DNA of 6,190 nucleotides from Pseudomonadota bacterium (lineage in GTDB: Bacteria > Pseudomonadota > Alphaproteobacteria > Sphingomonadales > Sphingomonadaceae). Shown here piece after piece: positions 1-6,139 of the stretch. Each line of letters begins with the position of its first letter. The first letter of the stretch is position 1. The position numbers and the translations under genes were made by a program. The stretch lies in the NCBI GenBank assembly GCA_947474905.1, contig CANJKQ010000070.1, positions 1 through 6,190 on the forward strand, given 5' to 3'. The notes beneath the pieces were generated by a model that was given only the letters and a program-made list of their open reading frames with translations, did no database searches and was not told where the DNA came from.

Positions 1-519
1 ACCCGGTATGGCTTCCAGGATGTCATGGTGAAGGGCTTCGTCGACACGGTGGTCATCCTATGTGGCAATGAGGAGATCGCCAGACATCCGCGCTGTTATG
101 GTGAGGCCATGTTCGTGGCGAACCCGCTGCATTATCTGGCGCTGATCGAGACCAAGCCCAATGCGCTCGATCAGGCCGCCGCGCTGCAGGACTGGGCTCT
201 GCCGCAAGCGTTCCAGCATATGCGTCACCTCCTTGAGGCGCGCATGGGCAACAAGGGCAAGCGCGAGTTCATCCAGATCCTGCGACTGTTGGAGGCGATG
301 CCGATGGAGATCGTCACCTTCGCGGTGAACGAGGCGATCTGTATCGGCGCAATCGGCTTCGACGCGGTCAAGCAGATCGCGCTGGCGCGCATCGAACGGC
401 GGCCCGCCCGCCTGGACCTGGCAGCCTATCCCCATCTGCCTAAAATGGACGTGAAGACGACGCGTGCCGCCGACTATGCTGCGCTCGTGCCCCAAACATC
501 TCAGGAGTTGGCGGCATGA
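1..519 (+). CDS. istA: IS21-family transposase IstA, C-terminal part (5' end outside window)
   Basis: Reading frame 1 is open from the first base to the TGA at 517-519, giving the last 172 residues of an IstA-type transposase. This is the region after the DDE catalytic core. Family features are the stretch around EIARHPRCYG, the HYLALIE segment, the repeated R-L-L-E helices (HLLEARMG, LRLLEAMP), and the closing GAIGFDAVKQIALARIERRP followed by LDLAAYPHLP. The catalytic triad is upstream of the window, so activity cannot be judged. The stop codon overlaps the istB start (ATGA at 516-519), implying translational coupling. The internal ATG at 25 is not the true start; the frame continues upstream without a stop. 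Confidence 0.93.
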   Translation, partial: TRYGFQDVMVKGFVDTVVILCGNEEIARHPRCYGEAMFVANPLHYLALIETKPNALDQAAALQDWALPQAFQHMRHLLEARMGNKGKREFIQILRLLEAMPMEIVTFAVNEAICIGAIGFDAVKQIALARIERRPARLDLAAYPHLPKMDVKTTRAADYAALVPQTSQELAA

Positions 520-1373
520 ACCGGATCGCAGAGGACAAGATGCCCACCGGCACTATGGCGGGGACGCCGCAGGTCCTGCTCGCGCATCATCTCAAGCAGC
601 TCAAACTTCCTACAGTGCTACGCGAATATGAGAAGCTGGCCCGTGAATGCGCACGCGACGGGGTTGATCATAGCCGATACCTGCTTCGCCTCATCGAACT
701 TGAGCTGATCGACCGTGAGCGCCGCACCGTGGAGCGGCGGATCCGGGCTGCGCGGTTCCCGGCGGTGAAAAGCTTCGACACGTTCGACTTCACGGCCATT
801 CCAGGCCTCAACAAAATGCTCGTGCTGGAGCTGGCCCGCTGCGAATACATCCTGCGGAGGGAAAATATCATCGCGCTGGGCAACAGCGGCACCGGCAAAA
901 CCCATGTGGCGCTCGCGCTGGGACTGGCGGCTTGCCAGAAAGGCTTCACGGTCGCGTTCACGACCGCCGCTGCCCTGGTCAACCAGCTGATGGAGGCGAG
1001 GGACGAAAAGCGACTGCTCAAGATGCAGCGCGATCTTGCAGCGGTGAAGCTGCTGATCGTCGATGAACTGGGCTATGTTCCTCTCTCGCCCACAGGCGCT
1101 GAGCTGCTGTTCGAGACATTCTCGCAGCGCTATGAGCGGGGATCAACGATCGTCACATCCAACCTGCCGTTCGAGGACTGGACGCAGGTCCTGGGATCCG
1201 AGCGGCTCACCGGCGCGCTGCTCGATCGGCTCACGCACCACGTCAGCATCCTGGCCATGAACGGCGATAGCTACCGCCTCAAGCAGTCCGCCCGCCGCCG
1301 TGCTGCCGGGGCGGAGCAAAACCAGGCCACTCCGGTCGTCGACGCAGACACTGGCGAGATCACCGCCACCTGA
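516..1373 (+). CDS. istB: IS21-family helper ATPase IstB
   Basis: A complete 285-residue AAA+ ATPase related to DnaC/DnaA, which in IS21 elements assists IstA in target selection and strand transfer. The N-terminal part (about residues 15-95) is the helical IstB domain. The Walker A motif GNSGTGKTH is at 122-130, Walker B LLIVDELGY at 179-187 (D183, E184), the sensor-1-like TSNLPFEDW at 214-222, and a conserved LLDRLTHH with R238 near the C-terminal end of the ATPase core. The length is slightly above the usual 250-265 because of a polar C-terminal tail (about 260-285). The start overlaps the istA stop in ATGA. All nucleotide-binding motifs are intact, so it is probably functional. This is the clearest annotation in the window. 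Confidence 0.96.
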   Translation: MNRIAEDKMPTGTMAGTPQVLLAHHLKQLKLPTVLREYEKLARECARDGVDHSRYLLRLIELELIDRERRTVERRIRAARFPAVKSFDTFDFTAIPGLNKMLVLELARCEYILRRENIIALGNSGTGKTHVALALGLAACQKGFTVAFTTAAALVNQLMEARDEKRLLKMQRDLAAVKLLIVDELGYVPLSPTGAELLFETFSQRYERGSTIVTSNLPFEDWTQVLGSERLTGALLDRLTHHVSILAMNGDSYRLKQSARRRAAGAEQNQATPVVDADTGEITAT

Positions 1374-1385
1374 TCAATGACGACC

Positions 1386-1427
1386 ACGATATGAAGAGGG
1401 CCCCGATCGGGGCCCTCTTCATATCGT
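1386..1427. terminator. Perfect 42-bp palindrome, probable IS terminator hairpin
   Basis: The two 21-base halves are exact reverse complements with the centre between 1406 and 1407, giving a very stable GC-rich stem around a GATC centre. It begins 12 bases after the istB stop and lies inside the IS, before its right end. No T-run follows (the next bases are TAGGCCC), so it is not a classical rho-independent terminator on the + strand. It could still block transcription in both directions or stabilise the istAB mRNA. The palindrome is read directly; the terminator role is inferred from position. Confidence 0.6.
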
Positions 1428-1443
1428 TAGGCCCGCTTCAACA

Positions 1444-1464
1444 GTGGCCTGCTTTTACTCCGCC
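1444..1464 (+). repeat. IS21 right-end subterminal repeat, inner copy
   Basis: On the complementary strand it reads GGCGGAGTAAAAGCAGGCCA plus one base, fitting the pattern GGCGG, about eight spacer bases, CAG-N-CCA. The same pattern appears in the outer copy at 1468-1488 and in both repeats of the second IS21 left end near 5196 and 5243. Multiple terminal repeats of this kind are known in IS21 elements as transposase-binding sites. The 24-base period to the outer copy places both on similar DNA faces. Confidence 0.6.
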
Positions 1465-1467
1465 CCG

Positions 1468-1488
1468 GTGGTCTGGAATCTGACCGCC
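1468..1488 (+). repeat. IS21 right-end subterminal repeat, outer copy
   Basis: The complementary strand reads GGCGGTCAGATTCCAGACCA plus one base. By eye it matches the inner copy at 13 of 21 positions and the left-end repeat at 5196-5216 of the second IS at 15 of 21. It abuts the terminal GTTGACA. Its probable role is transposase recognition. Confidence 0.6.
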
Positions 1489-1489
1489 G

Positions 1490-1495
1490 TTGACA
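1490..1495 (+). promoter_or_regulatory. Outward-facing -35 hexamer TTGACA at the IS right terminus
   Basis: The last six bases of the element are a perfect sigma-70 -35 hexamer pointing out of the IS toward the aldehyde dehydrogenase gene. IS21 elements are known to carry an outward -35 in the right end that makes a promoter when joined to a suitable -10. Here the sequence 16-18 bases downstream (around 1512-1519, TCCAAAGA) is a poor -10, so a functional hybrid promoter is possible but not shown. Confidence 0.35.
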
Positions 1496-1563
1496 GAACC
1501 GCTTCGCAAGGTCCAAAGACCGAGAGGACGCATGAGGCGTATACAGCTATGGGAGATCAAGCG

Positions 1564-3021
1564 ATGAGCCGCCCAATTCTGGCGCCGAAAGGGGTCTTCG
1601 TCGATAATGTATGGCGGCAGACCGACGGCGGACGCACCGTTGACGTCCTGGAGCCGGCTACTGGGTGCCTGATCGGGCAGATCGCCGACGCCGAAAGCGT
1701 CGATGTCGATCGGGCGGTGTCGGCGGCACGATCCGCAGCCGACGAAGGCGCCTGGAGCCGGGTAACTGCGGCCGATCGGGGGCGCCTTCTCTCGAAGCTA
1801 GCCCGGCTCATCGACGACCATCACGAGGAACTGGCGCAACTCGAAGCGCGCGATACCGGCAAGCCGATCTCCCTCGCGCGATCGGACATCACGGCCACGG
1901 CACGCTATTTCGAATATTATGGCGGCGCAGCCGACAAGCTTCACGGCGAGACCATCCCCTATCTCGAAGGCTTCTTCGCCGCCAGCCTGTACGAGCCGCA
2001 CGGTGTAACCGCACACATCATTCCGTGGAACTACCCCGCACAGATGCTGGGACGGACGCTTGCGCCAGCACTCGCCGCGGGAAACGCGACGGTCGTAAAG
2101 CCCGCAGAGGATTCATCCCTCTCCACACAGCGCATTGCCGAACTGACTGCAGAGGCTGGCTTTCCCACGGGCGCGGTGAATGTCGTCACGGGTCGCGGCG
2201 AGACGACCGGCTCCGCACTGTCTAATCACCGGGGCATCGACTTCATATCCTTCACCGGCAGCCCGGAAGTCGGCGTCCTGATCCAGACCGCAGCCGCCAA
2301 GAATCACATCGGCTGCACCTTGGAGTTGGGCGGGAAGTCGCCGCACGTGGTGTTCGCCGATGCGGATCTCGAAGCAGCGCTTCCCGCCATCGGCAAAGGG
2401 ATCGTACAAAATTCCGGGCAGACCTGCTCGGCCGGATCCCGCGTCCTGATCCAGCAATCGATCTTCGACGATGTCGCGCGTGGGCTCGGAGACTTCTTTT
2501 CGGGACTGGAAGCCGGCACCCCGGAGATGGACCTGCCGTTGGGTCCGGTCATCAACGCTGCGCAGAAAAGCCGGATTGAGCAGTTCCGGGCGCGAGCGGC
2601 CGCGGACGGGGTGCCTGTTCTCGCCGAAGGCAGGATCGCTGCCGGCTGTCCCGAAGGCGGCTTCTTCGTGGCGCCCTCCTTGTACGGGCCGGTTGCCCGC
2701 TCCAACGATCTGGCGCGAAATGAGGTGTTCGGCCCATTGCTCGTCCTGCTCCCCTTTACCGACGAGACCGACGCGCTGCGCTTGGCCAACGACACCGAAT
2801 ATGGGCTGATGGCGGCGGTCTGGACGCGTGATGCAGGTCGTGCGATGCGGCTCGCACGCGGTATTCGTGCCGGGCAGGTCTATGTGAACGGCTTCGGGGC
2901 GGGCGGCGGCATCGAACTCCCGTTCGGGGGGATGAAGCGCTCCGGCCATGGCCGCGAGAAAGGCTTCCAGGCGCTACGGGAATTCTCGGCCATCAAGACC
3001 GTCGTCTACCGGCACGGATGA
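1564..3021 (+). CDS. NAD(P)-dependent aldehyde dehydrogenase family protein
   Basis: A 485-residue cytosolic enzyme oxidising an aldehyde to the acid with NAD(P)+. Every hallmark of the superfamily is present, counted from this start: oxyanion-hole Asn156 in PWNYP, cofactor-binding Lys179 in VVKPAE, FTGS at 230-233, general base Glu254 in LELGGKSP, nucleophile Cys288 in GQTCSAGSR, and Glu387 in NEVFGP. The C-terminus carries the usual [19 protein letters not shown] 1564 is chosen because GGGAG (1551-1555) sits eight bases upstream and the length fits the family; ATG 1549 would add five residues and has weaker support, and the in-frame GTG at 1444 lies inside the IS end. It resembles betaine-aldehyde/aromatic-aldehyde dehydrogenases, but the substrate cannot be read from sequence. 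The next gene, 101 bp downstream, encodes a Rieske oxygenase, suggesting a role in aromatic catabolism (inference). The IS end lies 68 bp upstream and may have displaced the native promoter. Confidence 0.95.
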   Translation: MSRPILAPKGVFVDNVWRQTDGGRTVDVLEPATGCLIGQIADAESVDVDRAVSAARSAADEGAWSRVTAADRGRLLSKLARLIDDHHEELAQLEARDTGKPISLARSDITATARYFEYYGGAADKLHGETIPYLEGFFAASLYEPHGVTAHIIPWNYPAQMLGRTLAPALAAGNATVVKPAEDSSLSTQRIAELTAEAGFPTGAVNVVTGRGETTGSALSNHRGIDFISFTGSPEVGVLIQTAAAKNHIGCTLELGGKSPHVVFADADLEAALPAIGKGIVQNSGQTCSAGSRVLIQQSIFDDVARGLGDFFSGLEAGTPEMDLPLGPVINAAQKSRIEQFRARAAADGVPVLAEGRIAAGCPEGGFFVAPSLYGPVARSNDLARNEVFGPLLVLLPFTDETDALRLANDTEYGLMAAVWTRDAGRAMRLARGIRAGQVYVNGFGAGGGIELPFGGMKRSGHGREKGFQALREFSAIKTVVYRHG

Positions 3022-3071
3022 CAGGACGGCGTCAGGCCGAGACGCATGATCGGTAGGAACAGCACACAATC

Positions 3072-3105
3072 CTGCTTCCTTCTCTATCGCAGAGGCATGA
3101 AGCAG
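3072..3105 (+). promoter_or_regulatory. Inverted repeat/hairpin in the leader of the Rieske gene
   Basis: CTGCTTC (3072-3078) and GAAGCAG (3099-3105) are exact inverted repeats. Nested within them are CTCT (3082-3085) and AGAG (3091-3094) around the loop ATCGC. The structure ends six bases before the AGGA ribosome-binding site at 3112. It could be an operator dyad, an mRNA hairpin affecting translation or stability, or a weak intercistronic processing site. No T-run follows, so a rho-independent terminator is unlikely. The role is inferred. Confidence 0.4.
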
Positions 3106-3122
3106 CCAGCTAGGATGAAACG

Positions 3123-4451
3123 ATGGCTGAAACCGAGGACCTCAACAATATCTTGACCCGCGTCGGCCCGGATACTGCAATGGGCAATCTCTTCCGGCGC
3201 TTTTGGCACCCTGCTTTGCTCGGGGCGGAAGTGGAGCGCGATGGATCACCGGTACGGTTACGCATCCTAGGGGAAGATCTCGTCGCGTTTCGAGACACGT
3301 CCGGACGTATCGGCATCATCAGCGCTTACTGCCCTCATCGCGGCGCTCCTCTTTACTTCGGTCGCAACGAGGACTGCGGCCTGCGCTGCGTGTATCACGG
3401 ATGGAAATTCGATGTATCTGGGCGCTGTCAGGATGTCCCCAACATCGTGCCGCCTGACAACTTCGACAAGGTCAAGCAACGGTTGAGCATCATCGGCTAT
3501 CCTGTCGAGGAGGCGGGCGGCATCGCCTGGGTCTATATGGGACCACTCGATCATAAGCCCCCCTTGCCGAACATGGCCTGGCTGAGCCTCCCACCGGAAC
3601 AGGTTCATGTCTCCAGATGGTTGCAGCGGAGCAACTGGGCCCAGGGGTTCGAGGGTGAGATCGATTCGGCCCATCTGTCGTTTATCCATGGACTGAAGAA
3701 CTACAAGGGAACGATGCAAGAAGTCGTCATGCAGGACGGCGCACCGAAGATCGTCATTCGCGAAACCGAGACAGGCTTCGTCTATGGCGCGAGACGCGAC
3801 TACAATGGCGGCTACTACTGGCGAGTGACGAATTGGCTACTGCCGACATGGAGTGTCACCGCTCCCTTTGTGGAGTCGCAGGGCTACCATGGCCGTGCCT
3901 GGCTTCCAATCGATGATGAGCACACCTGCAGCTTTGCCTACAAGTATCAGCCCAATCGCCCTTATACCGAGGAGGAGATTGCTGATACGGATTCAGGCTG
4001 GACCTTTCCTCCGCGGATCGAGAAAGGCACCTATGCCCTGGGGGACGGTACGGTGATTGATACCTTCCTGCCGATCGCCAACCGCGAAAACGATTATCTG
4101 ATCGACCGCCTATCGCAGCAGTCCGTCAAGTATAGCGGGATTTACGGCATAAACGAGGAAGATCGCGGTATTCAGGAGGGCATGCGGATGGTGCCCGGGC
4201 GACCCGGCACAATCGATCGTCGCTTCGAGAATTTAGTGCAATCCGATGCCGCGATCCTGGCCGCCCGGCGCAAGCTCGTGAAGCTCGCTCGTGAAGTCGA
4301 TGCAGGGCGAAACTCGGAGCTAGGCCAATCGGGCGATCTCCCTCCCCTGGGCGCAATCGGACTGGTGACACCAATCGCCGACTTCGACGAACTTCTGGCG
4401 GCCTACCCGGAAGTCATGTCACAGCAAAAGATAAATATCGCAGCGGAGTAA
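3123..4451 (+). CDS. Rieske non-heme iron oxygenase, alpha subunit (phthalate dioxygenase type)
   Basis: A 442-residue oxygenase component. The Rieske [2Fe-2S] domain is at about residues 25-140, with ligands C70 and H72 in CPHRG and C89 and H92 in CVYHGW. The catalytic domain follows: D181 in EIDSAHLSFIH is the expected bridging Asp, and H184 and H189 are mononuclear-iron ligands. D347 in NEEDRGIQEG is the likely third iron ligand, a pattern typical of the phthalate 4,5-dioxygenase/O-demethylase branch. All ligands are intact and the length is normal, so it should be active. ATG 3123 is preceded by AGGA at 3112-3115, seven bases away. No small beta subunit, ferredoxin or reductase is encoded here; this branch is usually a homo-oligomer using a separate reductase. 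Substrate is unknown: ring hydroxylation, ether cleavage or N/O-dealkylation of an aromatic are all plausible. Neighbouring aldehyde dehydrogenase and DUF336 genes fit a catabolic operon. Confidence 0.95.
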   Translation: MAETEDLNNILTRVGPDTAMGNLFRRFWHPALLGAEVERDGSPVRLRILGEDLVAFRDTSGRIGIISAYCPHRGAPLYFGRNEDCGLRCVYHGWKFDVSGRCQDVPNIVPPDNFDKVKQRLSIIGYPVEEAGGIAWVYMGPLDHKPPLPNMAWLSLPPEQVHVSRWLQRSNWAQGFEGEIDSAHLSFIHGLKNYKGTMQEVVMQDGAPKIVIRETETGFVYGARRDYNGGYYWRVTNWLLPTWSVTAPFVESQGYHGRAWLPIDDEHTCSFAYKYQPNRPYTEEEIADTDSGWTFPPRIEKGTYALGDGTVIDTFLPIANRENDYLIDRLSQQSVKYSGIYGINEEDRGIQEGMRMVPGRPGTIDRRFENLVQSDAAILAARRKLVKLAREVDAGRNSELGQSGDLPPLGAIGLVTPIADFDELLAAYPEVMSQQKINIAAE

Positions 4452-4530
4452 CGGCATCGCAACCGCCGCACGGCGAATGGGCGCGGCAAAGCCCGTCGAC
4501 CTTCCAATCGGCTCAAAGATTTGACGACAG

Positions 4531-4938
4531 ATGGAAATCTTCCTCTCGCAGGCCAACGAGGTCATAGCACATGCTTTTATCGAGGCTGAATGTCTCAGAT
4601 TGAAGCCGTCGGGAGCGGCGATCGTTGATCCATGCGGCCACCTTGTCGCCTTTCAGCGGCAGGATGTTGGGTCATTCGGCCGCGCGCAGATCGCGACGGG
4701 CAAGGCGGCGGGCGCTCTCGCACTAGGAGTTTCGTCGCGCGAGGTCGGACAGATGGCGCAAGAACGATGGCAAGGGGATAGGCTCGGGATTATCTGCACC
4801 CCACAGGCGCTTCGCTTGGTTGGTACAAGCAGGAACATTGGAAATGCGGGCCCTTGCCGGTGCCTCGTCGCACGCCGAAAACTCTCGAAAACCAACGGCG
4901 AGCGACACTGCCGGCTGCGCCACCATCCCCGTTTCTGA
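4531..4938 (+). CDS. GlcG/HbpS-like (DUF336) heme-binding family protein, C-terminal half probably frameshifted
   Basis: The first 75 or so of 135 residues match the family: the amphipathic N-terminal helix (LSQANEVIAHAF), the strand AAIVDPCGHLVAFQRQD, then GRAQIATGKAAGALALG and SREVGQMA. After about residue 80 the frame loses the expected family pattern (a PVPGG-like turn and a G-A-x-G-x-S-G segment) and becomes rich in Arg, Cys and His, as an out-of-frame reading would. A partly similar AGASSH lies in the next frame at 4856-4873, suggesting one or more small indels after about 4770. Such proteins often sit beside aromatic-degradation genes, with poorly defined roles in heme or small-ligand binding. 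It starts 79 bp after the Rieske gene with no clear ribosome-binding site. It is probably a non-functional or altered gene; family assignment of the N-terminal half is firm, the frameshift is inferred. Confidence 0.7.
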   Translation: MEIFLSQANEVIAHAFIEAECLRLKPSGAAIVDPCGHLVAFQRQDVGSFGRAQIATGKAAGALALGVSSREVGQMAQERWQGDRLGIICTPQALRLVGTSRNIGNAGPCRCLVARRKLSKTNGERHCRLRHHPRF

Positions 4939-4944
4939 TCGATA

Positions 4945-5193
4945 ATGCCCGACGACTGGAAGCCTCTCGGCAACGCGCCTGTGGACCTCGATTCACTGAG
5001 GCTGTTCGTGCGCGCGGTAGAACAGGGTAGCCTCTCCAAGGTTGCGGGATCGTCCCGGCTTGCGCTTGCGGCGGTTAGCAGGCGCATCCGGCTCTTGGAA
5101 GATCATTACGGCGTTCGCCTGCTAACCCGTACGGGTCGCGGCGTCGCCCCAACGCAGGCCGGCGCCGTTTTGCTGCGCCACGCTCACGTGTAG
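4945..5193 (+). pseudogene. LysR-type transcriptional regulator, N-terminal fragment cut by an IS21 element
   Basis: Only the winged helix-turn-helix is left. Residues from about 13 read VDLDSLRLFVRAVEQGSLSK, followed by SSRLALAAVSRRIRLLE as recognition region and VRLLTRTGRGVAPTQAG as the wing, all classic LysR features. A whole protein would be near 300 residues with a C-terminal inducer-binding domain; here the match stops at His81 (5185-5187). The last codon and the TAG stop at 5191-5193 are made by the IS terminus that begins at 5189. The start may be ATG 4945 or GTG 4981 (residue 13), which better fits family N-termini; neither has a good ribosome-binding site. A LysR regulator beside catabolic genes usually controls them, so its loss probably altered their regulation (inference). 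Confidence 0.88.
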
Positions 5194-5195
5194 AG

Positions 5196-5219
5196 GGCGG
5201 TGACAAACCAGGCCAATGG
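5196..5219 (+). repeat. IS21 left-end repeat, outer copy
   Basis: It begins GGCGGTGACAAACCAGG and ends CCAATGG. It matches the reverse complement of the first element's inner right-end repeat at about 16 of 21 positions. It is probably a transposase-binding site near the terminus at 5189. Confidence 0.55.
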
Positions 5220-5242
5220 AACGCCAGCGATTTGCTGAGCGT

Positions 5243-5266
5243 GGCGGTTTAAAAACCAGCCATTGG
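5243..5266 (+). repeat. IS21 left-end repeat, inner copy
   Basis: It begins GGCGGTTTAAAAACCAG and ends CCATTGG, the same architecture as the copy at 5196 with a one-base offset in the middle. The two copies are 47 bases apart, start to start. It lies 33 bases before the istA start. Confidence 0.55.
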
Positions 5267-5299
5267 ATAGGTTGCTCCTTTTTAGGGGGGTGGCCGGGG

Positions 5300-6139
5300 A
5301 TGTTTGCCGTGGAGAGCTACGCCGCCGTTCGGCACTTTGTTTTTGTTGAAGGTAACAGCCAGCGCGAGGCCGCGAAGGTCTTTGGACTGAGCCGCGAGAC
5401 GATATCGAAGATGTGCCGGTTCTCGCTGCCGCCGGGCTACACGCGGACCAAGCCTGTGGCGAAGCCGAAGTTGGGGCCGCTGCTGCCAGTGATTGACGCG
5501 GTCCTGGCAGCGGATCGCATTGCGCCTGTGAAGCAGCGGCACAGCGCGAAACGGATATTTGAACGTCTGCGCGACGAGCATGGCTTTGGTGGCGGCTACA
5601 CTGTCGTAAAGGATTATGTCCGGCTGTGCCGAGCGCGGGGACGCGAGACGTTCGTGCCGCTGGCGCACCCGCCAGGACATGCTCAGGTGGATTTTGGCGA
5701 AGCGGTGGGCGTGATCGATGGTGTCCGCCGGAAGATGCACTTCTTCTGCATGGACCTGCCGCAATCGGATGCCTGCTTTGTGAAGGCCTATCCAGCGGAG
5801 ACGACCGAGGCGTTTTTGGACGGGCATGTATCGGCGTTCGCCTTCTTTGGCGGTGTGCCACTGTCGATCCTTTACGATAACACGAAGATCGCGGTTGCCA
5901 GGATCTGCGGCGATGGGAAGCGCGAGCGAACACGCGCGTTCACCGGGCTCGTCAGCCATTACCTTTTTACCGATCGCTTTGGTCGGCCTGGAAAGGGGAA
6001 CGACAAGGGGAAGGTCGAAGGCCTGGTCAAGCACGCCCGATCGGGCTCTGTTGCAAAAATCGTGAAGCTTGAGCATGCTTGGCGGAGATTGGACGGACGG
6101 AACGATGACGGATTTCAAGTGGCGCCATTTCCAGGGTGA
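5300..6139 (+). pseudogene. istA: IS21-family transposase IstA, N-terminal part, interrupted by IS6100
   Basis: Residues counted from ATG 5300, which gives the typical IstA opening (MFAVESYAAVRHFVFVEG). A helix-turn-helix follows (SQREAAKVFGLSRETISKM, 20-38). The DDE integrase core has all three acidic residues: D131 in HAQVDFGEA, D193 in LYDNTKIAV and E240 in GKGNDKGKVEGLV. Genuine IstA sequence ends around R247/S248 (6043). The remaining 31 codons to the TGA at 6137-6139 are translated from IS6100 and are unrelated. About half of the roughly 500-residue protein is therefore missing, including the C-terminal domain, so transposition by this copy is unlikely. An earlier in-frame ATG at 5216 lies within the terminal repeats and is less plausible. 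Confidence 0.9.
6044..6057 (+). repeat. IS6100 left terminal inverted repeat
   Basis: GGCTCTGTTGCAAA is the 14-bp end on which the IS6-family transposase acts. It includes TTGCAA (6051-6056), which is its own reverse complement and is known in IS6-family ends as a -35 element able to drive adjacent genes outward. Here outward means leftward, into the antisense strand of istA. Confidence 0.88.

Larger units (their letters stand above)
1..1495 (+). mobile_element. IS21-family insertion sequence, right-hand part (left end outside window)
   Basis: The segment holds the end of istA, all of istB overlapping it by ATGA, and a right terminus, the standard IS21-family order. The terminus is placed at 1495 because the sequence there reads CCGTTGACA, whose reverse complement begins TGTCAACGG; IS21-family elements start with TG and end with CA. 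Two related subterminal repeats lie just inside this end. The left half lies upstream of the window, so target-site duplication and full length cannot be checked. Neither gene is broken in the visible part, so the element may be active. The exact end is inferred from the TG/CA rule and the repeat pattern. Confidence 0.85.
5189..6043 (+). mobile_element. Second IS21-family element, left part, interrupted by IS6100
   Basis: The left end is put at 5189, where the LysR match stops and a TG-starting terminus (TGTAGAGGGCGGT) begins. Two repeats follow near 5196 and 5243, then istA in the + direction. The element breaks off at 6043, where the IS6100 inverted repeat starts. Whether the remainder of this IS resumes after IS6100 cannot be seen. 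It has the same orientation as the element at the start of the window, and their ends share a repeat pattern. Confidence 0.82.

Noticed and set aside
1444..1563. Longer aldehyde dehydrogenase reading frame starting at GTG 1444
   Set aside because: The extra 40 residues are encoded by the IS right end and a short flank, have no family similarity, and the ribosome-binding site and family length favour ATG 1564.
2113..2949. Long minus-strand open frame (278 codons) opposite the aldehyde dehydrogenase
   Set aside because: It is a GC-rich shadow of a gene with all catalytic motifs; the translation is rich in Arg/Gly/Pro and shows no recognisable domain.
4452..4530. Possible terminator or promoter between the Rieske and DUF336 genes
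   Set aside because: Only short, weak GC dyads are visible, with no T-run and no convincing -35/-10 pair.
5216..5299. Upstream istA start at ATG 5216
   Set aside because: It lies inside the terminal repeats of the IS; the family N-terminus matches from ATG 5300.
5184..5933. Minus-strand open frame (249 codons) over the second istA
   Set aside because: Arg/Ser/Pro-rich composition typical of an antisense shadow; the + strand holds an unambiguous DDE transposase.
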